Source: Hyphomonas sp.
GTDB taxonomy: Bacteria; Pseudomonadota; Alphaproteobacteria; Caulobacterales; Hyphomonadaceae
Reading direction: 5' to 3'
DNA length: 64,000 bases
Assembly: GCF_013823385.1 (NCBI RefSeq)
Contig: NZ_PNMA01000012.1
Coordinates: 1 to 64,000, forward strand
Under the pieces are notes generated by a model. The model was not told the origin of the DNA and made no database searches. It saw nothing but the letters and a program-made list of their open reading frames with translations. This document shows positions 8,869 through 16,396 of the stretch, one piece after another; within the stretch, counting starts at the first letter, position 1, and the number at the start of each line of letters is the position of its first letter. The position numbers and the translations under genes are program-made.

Positions 8869-10395
8869 CTACTCGTTGCGGCGCTTGTAGCGCGGCGGGC
8901 CATCCGGGCCGACCTTGCCGGCATAGGGGTTCTTCCCCTGGCGCACGAACAGGCGGATCGGCACGCCGTGCATGTCGAACGCCTCGCGGATACCGTTCAC
9001 CAGATAGCGCTTGTAGCCTTCCGGCATCTGATCCCCGCGCGAGGCAATCAGCACGAAGGTTGGCGGACGCGCCTTCATCTGCGCCATATAGCGCGGCTTG
9101 ATCCGCTTGCCCTGCACGCTCGGCGGCGGGTGATGCTCGACCGTATGGCGCAGCCAGCGATTGAGGTCGCCGGTTTTGGCGCGCGCCGTCCAGTCCTTGT
9201 AGACCTTCACCACCGCCGGCATCAGCTTATCGATGTTCCGGCCCGTCAGGCCGGAGAGGAACACCACCGGCGCGCCGCCGGCATTCGGCATCAGCCGGTT
9301 GGCCATGTCGCGGATATGCCGCGCGGCAGCATCCGTATCCTGAACAGTATCCCATTTGGAGATGACGAGCACGAGCCCCCGCCCTTCGCGCAGGGCAAGA
9401 TCGGCAATCTGCAGATCCTGCTTCTCCATCGCCTCATGCGCGTCCATCACGAGGGCGACAATGTCGGCATACTTCAGGGAGCGGATGGTCTCGGCGGTGG
9501 ACATCCGCTCCAGCCGTTCCTGAACCTTGGATTTGCGGCGCAGGCCGGCGGTATCCACGAGACGGATCTGACGGCCTTCCCATTCCCAGTCGATGGTAAT
9601 GGAATCGCGCGTGATGCCTGCTTCCGGCCCGGTCAGCAGACGGTCTGATTGCAGCAGCTGGTTGATCAGGGTGGACTTGCCCGCATTCGGGCGCCCGACG
9701 ATGGCCAGGCGGATCGGCCGGTCTGCCTGAACCGGCGCAGCCGGGGCGTCCACATCGGCCGCCTCGATGGCCGCGACGAGTTCCTCGTCCGACATCGTCG
9801 TGTCTTCAATGTCGATATGGGCGAGCTTGTCGAGAATGTCGTCGCCCGCGCCGCCGGCATAATCAGGCTCGGCCTCTTCGAGGGCACGTTCGAAGGCTTC
9901 CGGGCCGAGGGCATTGCGGATCGCTTCGTAAAGCTCGGCCATGCCTTCGCCATGCTCGGCCGAGAGGCCGACCGGTTCGCCGAAACCGAGGCGGAACGCA
10001 TCGAACACGCCTGCTTCCCCGGCGCGGCCTTCGGCCTTGTTGGCGGCCAGCACGACCGGAAGGTTTGCCTTGCGCAAGAGGGCGGCGAAGGTCTCGTCTT
10101 CCGGGGTCACCCCGACGCGGGCATCGACCAGGAAGAGGACAAGATCGGCCTCCGCGATGGCCGCTTCGGTCTGGGCGCGCATGCGCGCTTCCAGGCTGTC
10201 ATCCTTCACATTCTCGAAACCGGCGGTGTCGATCAGCGACAGGGGCAGCGAGGCAAGCCGGCCTTCGGCCATCTTGCGGTCCCGGGTGACGCCGGGCTGG
10301 TCGTCCACAAGCGCGATCTTCTTCCCAACCAGACGGTTGAAAAGGGTCGATTTACCGACGTTTGGCCGGCCGACAATGGCGAGCTTCAATGGCAA
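8869..10395 (-). CDS. der: Ribosome biogenesis GTPase Der (EngA)
   Basis: Der is an essential double GTPase needed for 50S ribosomal subunit maturation. The 508-residue protein has P-loops GRPNVGKST at 9-17 and GRPNAGKST at 234-242, each followed by DTAG and NK-type or SKWD specificity motifs, and a C-terminal KH-like domain. The linker between the G domains (about 165-225) is long and acidic, as is usual in alphaproteobacteria. It is the last gene of a leftward block after yfgM-like and bamB, the same order as in E. coli. The BamB gene ends 51 bp upstream. Confidence 0.97.
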   Translation of the reverse strand: MPLKLAIVGRPNVGKSTLFNRLVGKKIALVDDQPGVTRDRKMAEGRLASLPLSLIDTAGFENVKDDSLEARMRAQTEAAIAEADLVLFLVDARVGVTPEDETFAALLRKANLPVVLAANKAEGRAGEAGVFDAFRLGFGEPVGLSAEHGEGMAELYEAIRNALGPEAFERALEEAEPDYAGGAGDDILDKLAHIDIEDTTMSDEELVAAIEAADVDAPAAPVQADRPIRLAIVGRPNAGKSTLINQLLQSDRLLTGPEAGITRDSITIDWEWEGRQIRLVDTAGLRRKSKVQERLERMSTAETIRSLKYADIVALVMDAHEAMEKQDLQIADLALREGRGLVLVISKWDTVQDTDAAARHIRDMANRLMPNAGGAPVVFLSGLTGRNIDKLMPAVVKVYKDWTARAKTGDLNRWLRHTVEHHPPPSVQGKRIKPRYMAQMKARPPTFVLIASRGDQMPEGYKRYLVNGIREAFDMHGVPIRLFVRQGKNPYAGKVGPDGPPRYKRRNE

Positions 10396-10446
10396 GGCAG
10401 ACGCCCTCCGCAGCGGCTATGAGCCGGAGGGTCGCCCCGGCCCGAA

Positions 10447-11796
10447 TTATCTGATGGCGATCAGGCGTGCCTTATCCGTCAGGATGTAAAGCTTACCCTG
10501 AGCCGCGATGGGCTCAAGATACACCGTATCGCCAAGTTTCAGCGAAGCGGTCTGCTGCCCGGTCTGCGTGGAGAATGCAAGCAGTTCCCCCTCTGAAGAG
10601 GCCACCAGGACCCGGTCAGACGCGATAATCGGGGAAGAATAGCTGATCCGGTTCTTCTTTTTCTTCTCATTCTTGAACTGCGGCAGCTCCGTCACCCAGA
10701 AAGCATCGCCATTCTGGGCGTCGAGGCAGGCGAGTTCGCCATTGATGCCAACCACGAACAGATAGCGGCCGGCCAGGGCAGGCGCGCGAGTGGAGCCGAT
10801 GGTCTTGCCCCAGACGCGGGTGCCGGTGCGGCCATCAATGGCCACCGTGGCGCCCGACTGGTTGGACGCAAACACCAGACCGGAGCCGAGGATCGGGCGC
10901 GAGCCGATATCGTTGATCTCCGAAATGGGCGTGAAACCGCCGGCCTGCTGGATCGCATCGGTCCATAGACGGCGGCCATTGGCGGCCAGATAGGCAATGA
11001 TCTCACCCGAAGAGAAAGGCGCAATCACGAACTCTTCGACCGCGGCTACGCTCGGGCTGCCCAGCACGCGGGCGGTTTCGGAGATGGCCTGATCGCTCCA
11101 CAGCGTCTGGCCGGTGGCCAGATCAAGGGCGAATATCTCATTATTGTTGGAATTGATGAATACGCGCCCATCGGCAATCGTCGGCGAACCGGTCATCGGC
11201 ACGCCGAGCGGGCGCTTCCATTTTTCGGCGCCATTGGCCGCGTTCAGAGCGGCGACATAGCCATAGCCGCTGGCGACGACCAGCGTATCGCCGGTAACTG
11301 CCAGGCCGCCGCCGACGGCGGCCTTGTCACGGCGGGAGAGCCCTTTCAGCCGTTCCGACCACACAGCGCCGCCATCCGACAGGCGCAGGGCGCGCACGGT
11401 CTGCTGGGAATCGAGCACATAGATGAGGGTGCCATCGGTGACCGGGGCGGAGGTCAGGGCGGAGCGCTTGTTGGAGCCCTTGCCGACGGAGCGCCGCCAG
11501 TCGATCTTCAGATCCGGCGCGGCCTGGATGTGGCCGGTGACCTTGGCCGGGTTGCCGCCCGCTTCGGGCCAGGCATTGACCGAGACGGCTGGCGGCAGGT
11601 CGATGGCCACGCCGGCGAGGCCGGGCTCGGGCGTTACCCGCTCATCATCCAGCACCATCGCCAGACGGCCGGCTCTCTCTTCAGCGGTCTGCTCCGCCTT
11701 CTTGTTGTTGCCAAAGCTCGGCAGGCTGCTGCAGCTCGACAGGGCGAGCGCGGCTGCCAGTGTCGTGCTGACAAGAATGGTGCGGGCAAACTTCAT
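10447..11796 (-). CDS. bamB: Outer membrane assembly lipoprotein BamB (PQQ-like beta-propeller)
   Basis: BamB is a lipoprotein of the beta-barrel assembly machine that helps BamA insert outer-membrane proteins. The 449-residue protein begins with a lipoprotein signal peptide; the lipobox LSSC puts the acylated cysteine at residue 22. The rest is a series of PQQ-type beta-propeller blades, with repeated motifs such as GTLIYVLDSQQTVRAL, GRVFINSNNNEIFALD and GELACLDAQNG. It overlaps the upstream YfgM-like gene by four bases and precedes der. The conserved yfgM-bamB-der order supports the call. Confidence 0.9.
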   Translation of the reverse strand: MKFARTILVSTTLAAALALSSCSSLPSFGNNKKAEQTAEERAGRLAMVLDDERVTPEPGLAGVAIDLPPAVSVNAWPEAGGNPAKVTGHIQAAPDLKIDWRRSVGKGSNKRSALTSAPVTDGTLIYVLDSQQTVRALRLSDGGAVWSERLKGLSRRDKAAVGGGLAVTGDTLVVASGYGYVAALNAANGAEKWKRPLGVPMTGSPTIADGRVFINSNNNEIFALDLATGQTLWSDQAISETARVLGSPSVAAVEEFVIAPFSSGEIIAYLAANGRRLWTDAIQQAGGFTPISEINDIGSRPILGSGLVFASNQSGATVAIDGRTGTRVWGKTIGSTRAPALAGRYLFVVGINGELACLDAQNGDAFWVTELPQFKNEKKKKNRISYSSPIIASDRVLVASSEGELLAFSTQTGQQTASLKLGDTVYLEPIAAQGKLYILTDKARLIAIR

Positions 11797-12509
11797 TGGC
11801 CGGTCTCCTGCGGCTCGGCCGGTGCCGCCTCGGCGGGCGCGGCCTCTGTTGCTTCTTCAGTTCCGGTCTGAACCGGGATCGCCGCCAGGGCGATCTCGGC
11901 CCGCCGGACCAGCCCCTGCGGCGCATAAGCGTCGAGGCGCAGCCGGTTATATTCGGTACGGGCGCGGGCAAAATCGCCCGCTTCATAGGCCTTGGCCGCC
12001 ACCAGCTCCCGGGCGAGCGCGCCGACCGTGCTGTCATCGGTGACGAGGCTGCCAAGGGTGGTCTCAAGGTCTGCGAGGCTCAGCTCGTCTGCCTTGAAGT
12101 AGGCCGACTTCAGGAGGGCAAGGCGCTCATACGGGCCGCCTTCGACCCCGCCGACCGAGGCGAGCAGCTCAGCCGCGCCGGCGGCATCGCCGCCGCCTTC
12201 ATATTTGGTCTGGGCAAGGAAATGGGCGGCCAGCGGGGCGAGCTTGGCATCCTCGTTCATGATCCTGGTGAAGGCTTCCTCAGCCTCGGCATAGCGGGCG
12301 TCTTCCAGCGCGCGGATGCCGTTTTCCAGCGCCAGGGCGCGGGCTTCGCGCCGGGCTTCGGCCTGCGGGGCCAGCACAAACTCATTGACGGCGACGCCGA
12401 TGATCAGGGCCGCCACGCCGCCATAAACGAAGGGCCGCCATTTCTTCCAAAGGGTTCCCAGCTTTTCCTGGCGAATGCCTTCGTCAACTTCAGTGAAAAT
12501 GTCGCTCAC
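11793..12509 (-). CDS. YfgM-like tetratricopeptide membrane protein
   Basis: This 238-residue protein has a cytoplasmic N-terminus (VSDIFTEVDEGIRQEKL), one membrane helix at about residues 30-50 (FVYGGVAALIIGVAVNEFV), and a helical TPR-like periplasmic domain, then an Ala/Glu/Pro-rich tail. This is the architecture of E. coli YfgM, which binds the SecYEG translocon and periplasmic chaperones. The GTG at 12509 was chosen because it begins the conserved segment directly; the frame upstream of it is proline- and serine-rich and overlaps panB antisense. The stop overlaps the bamB start (ATGA). The exact role is inferred from family and gene order. Confidence 0.82.
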   Translation of the reverse strand: MSDIFTEVDEGIRQEKLGTLWKKWRPFVYGGVAALIIGVAVNEFVLAPQAEARREARALALENGIRALEDARYAEAEEAFTRIMNEDAKLAPLAAHFLAQTKYEGGGDAAGAAELLASVGGVEGGPYERLALLKSAYFKADELSLADLETTLGSLVTDDSTVGALARELVAAKAYEAGDFARARTEYNRLRLDAYAPQGLVRRAEIALAAIPVQTGTEEATEAAPAEAAPAEPQETGQ

Positions 12510-12588
12510 GCTGGGGCTCCGGCGGGGGTTTGGGGACTCGGGCGCGAACCTAGACGGCCCAAGGCGGGCCTGCAACGGATCAGCGCTG

Positions 12589-13416
12589 TTAAGACCCTTG
12601 TTTTCGCAGGCTGTAGGTTTCAGCCGTGCCCGGGAAGCGCCGGGCGCGCACGTCAGCGGCGTATTCTGCGGCGGCCTGATCGATGGCCTCGCGCAGATCG
12701 GCGTAGCGGCGGACGAACTTGGGCGTCCAGTCGAACAGGCCGAGCATGTCCTGGGTGACCAGAACCTGGCCGTCGCAGGCGGCCGAGGCGCCGATCCCGA
12801 TGGTAGGGCAGCTGACTTCGGCGGTGATGGCGGCGGCGAGATCCTCGGCGACGCCTTCGATGACGATGCAGAAGGCGCCGGCATCGGCGGCGGCGCGGGC
12901 CTCGGCGAGGACGCGGGCGCGTTCATCTTCCGTGCGGCCCTTGGCGCGGAAGCCGCCATCGACATGGATCGCCTGCGGGCGCAGGCCGATATGGCCCATC
13001 ACCGGGATGCCGCGCTCCACGAGGTGGGCGATCTGGCCGGCGGCATAAGCCCCGCTTTCGATCTTGATCGCCTGGCAGCCGGTTTCCTTCATGATCCGCA
13101 CCGCGTTCAGGAAGGCCTGATCGGCATTGGTTTCATACGAACCGAAAGGCATATCGACGACGACCATCGCACTTTGCGAGCCGCGCATGACGGCCTGGCC
13201 ATGCAGGATCATCATCTCCATCGTGACGCCGACGGTCGACGGGAGGCCATGGACGACCATGCCGAGGCTGTCGCCCACCAGCAGGATGTCGCAATGGGGA
13301 TCGAGGATCGCGGCGGTCGGAGCGTCATAAGCCGTCAACATGACAAGCGGCGTCGCGCCCTTGGCGGCGGCGATGTCCTTGACGGTCTTTCTGGCGGTCT
13401 GGGTCTGTTTTGACAT
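12589..13416 (-). CDS. panB: 3-methyl-2-oxobutanoate hydroxymethyltransferase
   Basis: PanB transfers a hydroxymethyl group from methylene-tetrahydrofolate to alpha-ketoisovalerate, giving ketopantoate for pantothenate and CoA. The 275-residue protein has the TIM-barrel signatures [23 protein letters not shown] with the metal-binding aspartate, [14 protein letters not shown], and the IEGVAEDLA segment with the catalytic glutamate. The ATG at 13416 ([12 protein letters not shown]) was preferred over an upstream start because it directly precedes the conserved core. It sits between nnrU and the yfgM-bamB-der block on the same strand, with gaps of 57 and 79 bp. No panC is visible nearby. Confidence 0.96.
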   Translation of the reverse strand: MSKQTQTARKTVKDIAAAKGATPLVMLTAYDAPTAAILDPHCDILLVGDSLGMVVHGLPSTVGVTMEMMILHGQAVMRGSQSAMVVVDMPFGSYETNADQAFLNAVRIMKETGCQAIKIESGAYAAGQIAHLVERGIPVMGHIGLRPQAIHVDGGFRAKGRTEDERARVLAEARAAADAGAFCIVIEGVAEDLAAAITAEVSCPTIGIGASAACDGQVLVTQDMLGLFDWTPKFVRRYADLREAIDQAAAEYAADVRARRFPGTAETYSLRKQGS

Positions 13417-13473
13417 GGCCCTGCGATTACAGGGTCCGCCCCCGGCGGGCAAGCAATGCCTTTGCCGGGCTGG

Positions 13474-14055
13474 TTATTGCGGGAGGGCGGGCATGCCGAA
13501 GAGGATCGGGTGGAGCCAGAGCAGGATGGCGGCATACACCCCTGCCCCGATGACCACCGCGCCGATGTCGCCAACGGCGGAAACCGGCGCGTCCGGGCCG
13601 GGGCCGATATCGCCGCGCTTTTTGAGGGCAATCCGGTCAATCACCCCATAGGCAAGGAAGCTGCCGAAAAGGAGGACGGAATTCAGCTCGCCATTGGCCA
13701 GCAGGTGGCCCAGCGCCCAGATCTTCACCGCCGCCAGCATCGGATGCTTCGCCGCCTTCTTGATGCGTCCGGTGGGCAGATAGGCGGCCGCCAGCAGGAT
13801 CATCGCCGGCAGCATCAGGGCAAGGTTGAGGTGGGCGAGGCCCGTAGGGGGCGTGTAGAGGATGGGCGCGGGCCGGGCGGCGTCAAAGCCCCAGATCATC
13901 AGGCCAAGCCCCACAGCCGAAACAAGGCTGTAGAGGCCCATATAGGGGCCGTAGCCGAGCTTTGCCTTCAGATCCTTCCCCGGCGCGCGGCTGCGGAAGG
14001 CGCTGAACAGATGCGCTCCGAAAAAGATGATGATCCCCAGAATGAGATAGGTCAT
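13474..14055 (-). CDS. NnrU family integral membrane protein
   Basis: This 193-residue protein has about five to six membrane helices and the family pattern MTYLILGIIIFFGAHL at its start, RIKKAAKHPMLAAVKIWALGHLLANGE in the middle, and an ending WLHPILFGMPALPQ. NnrU-type proteins resemble isoprenylcysteine methyltransferase-like membrane proteins. They were named from a denitrification locus, but most copies, like this one, occur without denitrification genes, so a link to nitric oxide is not supported here. The ATG at 14055 was chosen because the frame further upstream is proline-rich and lies in the repeat patch. Function in this organism unknown. Confidence 0.85.
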   Translation of the reverse strand: MTYLILGIIIFFGAHLFSAFRSRAPGKDLKAKLGYGPYMGLYSLVSAVGLGLMIWGFDAARPAPILYTPPTGLAHLNLALMLPAMILLAAAYLPTGRIKKAAKHPMLAAVKIWALGHLLANGELNSVLLFGSFLAYGVIDRIALKKRGDIGPGPDAPVSAVGDIGAVVIGAGVYAAILLWLHPILFGMPALPQ

Positions 14056-14186
14056 GGCGGTGCCTCCCAGCGTTTGGCGGCAGGGTAAACTGATTGGGGA
14101 ATGGCGGGAAGCGCCGCGTTTGGGGCAGCACGGAGGGCCGGAACGCGCGGGGGGCGCGGCCGGTGTTTGCTTTTTTCTTGAGAGGT

Positions 14187-14325
14187 GCCCCACCCCATCC
14201 CTCCCCACATCCGTGGGGAGGGGGCCTGTTGCTTTGTGGGGAGAGGTAGGGTTTCAGCGGAGGGCGACTTTCCCCTAGGGCGCGACTTGCCCCCTCCCCG
14301 CAAGCGGGGAGGGTGGGGGTGGGGC
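14187..14325. repeat. MITE-like inverted repeat element A (139 bp)
   Basis: Two imperfect inverted arms of about 35 bases enclose roughly 70 bp. The arm ends are GCCCCACCCC (14187-14196) and its complement GGGGTGGGGC (14316-14325). Each arm also forms its own hairpin: CCCTCCCCAC-ATCC-GTGGGGAGGG at 14199-14222 and CCCTCCCCGC-AA-GCGGGGAGGG at 14292-14313. No coding potential is seen inside. This layout is typical of small non-autonomous repeats in alphaproteobacteria. It ends ten bases before the stop codon of the small gene on the minus strand. Confidence 0.7.
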
Positions 14326-14334
14326 TGCTTGCAG

Positions 14335-14727
14335 CTAGGAGGTGTCGGGGTGTGGGGCTCCCCCCTCCGTCCGCTTCGCGTCCACCTCCCCCGCTTCGCA
14401 GGGGAGGATACTTGTGTTGGGGGCTGAGGAATTGGCAGCCAGAAGGGTTTTGGAGTCCTCCTGAAAAACTCCAACGAGGTTTGGCGCAGTGTGGCTTTCC
14501 CAGACGGGATCATCCCAGCTCGGTTTGACGGCTTTCGGCTTTTTGTAAGCGCGCCAGTAGTCGCCGACATGGACGATGTGGACGTGACCCCATTTGGAGA
14601 CCGAGATCAGAAGCGTCCTGAGTTCCTTGTCCTGACGTTTGAAGATCCAGCGCAGCTGCAGCCAGAGGTATGGCCAGAAGACTGGCAATACGTGGGCATA
14701 GAGGCGGGCGGCGATCTGGGGCGACAT
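14335..14727 (-). CDS. Hypothetical protein with repeat-derived C-terminus
   Basis: The 130-residue reading frame starts MSPQIAARLYAHVLP, contains an aromatic stretch (VFWPYLWLQLRWIFK) at about 16-30 that may be amphipathic or membrane-associated, and a hydrophobic, beta-like VSKWGHVHIVHVGDYW segment. I recognise no family. Residues from about 106 onward are read from the dispersed repeat at 14360-14410 and its flank, giving the typical repeat-encoded PCEAGEV. The original C-terminus was therefore probably replaced or extended when the repeat arrived. It is surrounded by repeat elements on both sides. Real expression is plausible but unproven. Confidence 0.5.
   Translation of the reverse strand: MSPQIAARLYAHVLPVFWPYLWLQLRWIFKRQDKELRTLLISVSKWGHVHIVHVGDYWRAYKKPKAVKPSWDDPVWESHTAPNLVGVFQEDSKTLLAANSSAPNTSILPCEAGEVDAKRTEGGAPHPDTS
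14360..14410. repeat. Dispersed palindromic repeat, copy 2
   Basis: This is the second copy of the element at 325-383, with 29 identical bases at 14382-14410 and a shared CCCCCTCCGTC start. The variable middle differs: here CGCTTCGCG replaces the 16-base palindrome of the first copy. It lies within the 3' part of the small minus-strand gene and supplies codons to it. Confidence 0.75.
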
Positions 14728-14828
14728 GCGAAGGAGTATACCTCCGTTCCCGGAGGGGGTGGATGAAATTTCTGGAAATCGCCTAAGTGCTGCAGGTTCA
14801 GCGGGAAATTTGTTGGATAGGGTTGAAG

Positions 14829-14974
14829 GCCCTCACCTCCCATCGCCTTGCGATGGGCCCCTCCTCTCCCACTTCGCGGGAGAGGGGTTTAGCGTTGTGC
14901 TCGCGGTGAGGTCCCAACCCCTCTCCCTCTGGGAGAGGAGGGGCCCGCGCGCGAAGCGCGTGGGAGGTGAGGGC
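14829..14974. repeat. MITE-like inverted repeat element B (146 bp)
   Basis: The outer arms are perfect 14-base inverted repeats, GCCCTCACCTCCCA (14829-14842) and its complement (14961-14974). Inner arms of 16 bases are also perfect complements: 14855-14870 and 14931-14946, GGGCCCCTCCTCTCCC. Within it are further hairpins: CATCGC-CTT-GCGATG at 14841-14855, CTCTCCC-with-GGGAGAG around 14864-14884, CTCTCCC-TCT-GGGAGAG just after 14920, and GCGCG-rich pairs near 14947-14960. It lies in a 434-bp stretch without genes (14728-15161), upstream of the diguanylate cyclase. Confidence 0.7.
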
Positions 14975-14980
14975 TGCGGC

Positions 14981-15019
14981 GTTGGAGTTTTTTGCAGAAA
15001 GCTCCAAAAAAACTCCAAC
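14981..15019. repeat. 13-bp perfect inverted repeat (GTTGGAGTTTTTT)
   Basis: GTTGGAGTTTTTT at 14981-14993 and its exact complement at 15007-15019 flank a 13-base loop. It begins seven bases after repeat element B. The hairpin ends in an A/T run, so it could act as a weak terminator, but no gene ends nearby on either strand. The GTTGGAGTT word recurs elsewhere in the window. The rest of 15020-15161 leads up to the diguanylate cyclase; I see no clear promoter consensus there. Confidence 0.6.
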
Positions 15020-15161
15020 GGCGCTCCAAAGGCAGGTCCGGACACTTCCGGAACGCTTTTGCAACCTTTAAGGACAAAAAAAACGCGGCAACCGGTATTA
15101 ACTGTCCTCAAACTCTCTTATGGTATGCCATAACATCTGACCAAGACTGGATAGACCCGCC

Positions 15162-16244
15162 ATGGGCGCGCAACTGATCGACCGGACCCTGCTGACCCAT
15201 GGCTCTGACGCCAGGGCCCAGCTGAATTTTCGAGAGGCCTGCAGGGCCGCCGTGCGCGTTTTTCAGCTCAGCGAGAAATACAAGACGGCGCCCTACCCCA
15301 ATGCCTATGCGGTGTGGTTTGCCTATTCGACCAAGTCTGATCCGGCGCTTGTGGCCGAGATTGACGAGTTGCTGCTGGGGCAGGACACGATTTCGCCCTA
15401 TGACATCGACGTTCTGTTCCAGGCCTATCTGGCCGAGGACCAAAGCGCTTTTGCAGCGCATGATCTGAGCCAGGCGATTGGCGACGAGATTGGCGAAGTG
15501 CTGAGCGTGATCGATGCGAGCCTGCAGCAGAATTCGGCGTTTTCCGAGACGCTGACGACGCTGGAGCAGGACCTGCCCAAGGCGGCAACCTCACCCGAAC
15601 AGCTCAACTCTCTGGTTTCCGGACTGATCGAGGAAAACCGCCGGATGAGCGCGATGACGATGGAGCTCAACCAGGGCCTTGTCCGGTCGCAGACCCTCAT
15701 CGCGGTTCTGAGCGACCAGCTGGACGAGGTGCGCTCGCAGAGCCTGCGCGACCCGCTGACCTCCATTCCCAACCGCCGCGCCTTCGACAAGACGCTGGAA
15801 GACGCCATCAAGCAGGCCAACCGCACGCGCGAGCCGCTGTGCGTGGCGATGGCAGACCTCGACCATTTCAAGGCGCTGAATGACACTTACGGGCACGAGG
15901 CCGGTGACGTGGTGTTGCAGAACTTCGCGCGGCTGATCTCGTCCAATGCGGATGAGCCGCGGCTGGTGGCCCGGCATGGCGGCGAGGAATTTGCAATCCT
16001 CTTCCCCGGCAGCCAGCTGATGGAGGCCTATAACCGGCTGGTGAACATCAAGCATCTGCTGAGCCAGACCGAGCACCAGCTGGATGGCAATCCGGTAGCC
16101 TTGCCGGTGGTCACCGCGTCCTTCGGCGTGGTGCAGTACAAGCCGGAAATGACCCCGCGCGAACTTATGCAGAAGGCGGATAAATACCTCTATGAGGCCA
16201 AGGCCAAGGGCCGCAACCGCGTCTGCGCGCCGGGGCTGGGATAA
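15162..16244 (+). CDS. Diguanylate cyclase (GGDEF domain, GGEEF active site)
   Basis: The protein (360 residues) makes cyclic di-GMP from two GTP. A non-membrane N-terminal domain (about 1-110) of unknown type is followed by a helical, coiled-coil-like linker (about 110-195) and a GGDEF domain (about 195-355). The active-site loop HGGEEFAIL is at 272-280; DLDHFKALND supplies the metal and substrate residues. The usual RxxD inhibitory site five residues before GGEEF is absent: residues 264-267 read DEPR, so feedback inhibition through that site is unlikely. There is no signal peptide, so it should be cytoplasmic, with the N-terminal domain as a possible sensor or localisation module. It lies just upstream of an EAL protein. 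Confidence 0.92.
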   Translation: MGAQLIDRTLLTHGSDARAQLNFREACRAAVRVFQLSEKYKTAPYPNAYAVWFAYSTKSDPALVAEIDELLLGQDTISPYDIDVLFQAYLAEDQSAFAAHDLSQAIGDEIGEVLSVIDASLQQNSAFSETLTTLEQDLPKAATSPEQLNSLVSGLIEENRRMSAMTMELNQGLVRSQTLIAVLSDQLDEVRSQSLRDPLTSIPNRRAFDKTLEDAIKQANRTREPLCVAMADLDHFKALNDTYGHEAGDVVLQNFARLISSNADEPRLVARHGGEEFAILFPGSQLMEAYNRLVNIKHLLSQTEHQLDGNPVALPVVTASFGVVQYKPEMTPRELMQKADKYLYEAKAKGRNRVCAPGLG

Positions 16245-16396
16245 TCCATCACGGCGCCGCCAGGCCCGCCCTGGCCGCCGGATCAATTCCTTGCAAAGAG
16301 TAAATCCCTTCCGCACAACTTCCCAGCGCGGTCTTTCCGGGAAGTTAACTCTGATATGTTAGAGAAAATGCCAAATTAGTGCCCAAGAGGCTGGCA

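Noticed and set aside
14491-14766. A 91-codon plus-strand frame opposite the small minus-strand gene
   Set aside because: The minus-strand frame has the more protein-like sequence with a clear start and hydrophobic core; the plus-strand frame is its complement and runs into repeat DNA.
15098-16360. Possible CtrA sites (TTAA-N7-TTAA) before the c-di-GMP genes
   Set aside because: TTAA occurs at single positions such as in GTTAACTCTGATATG, but no second half-site at the right spacing was found.
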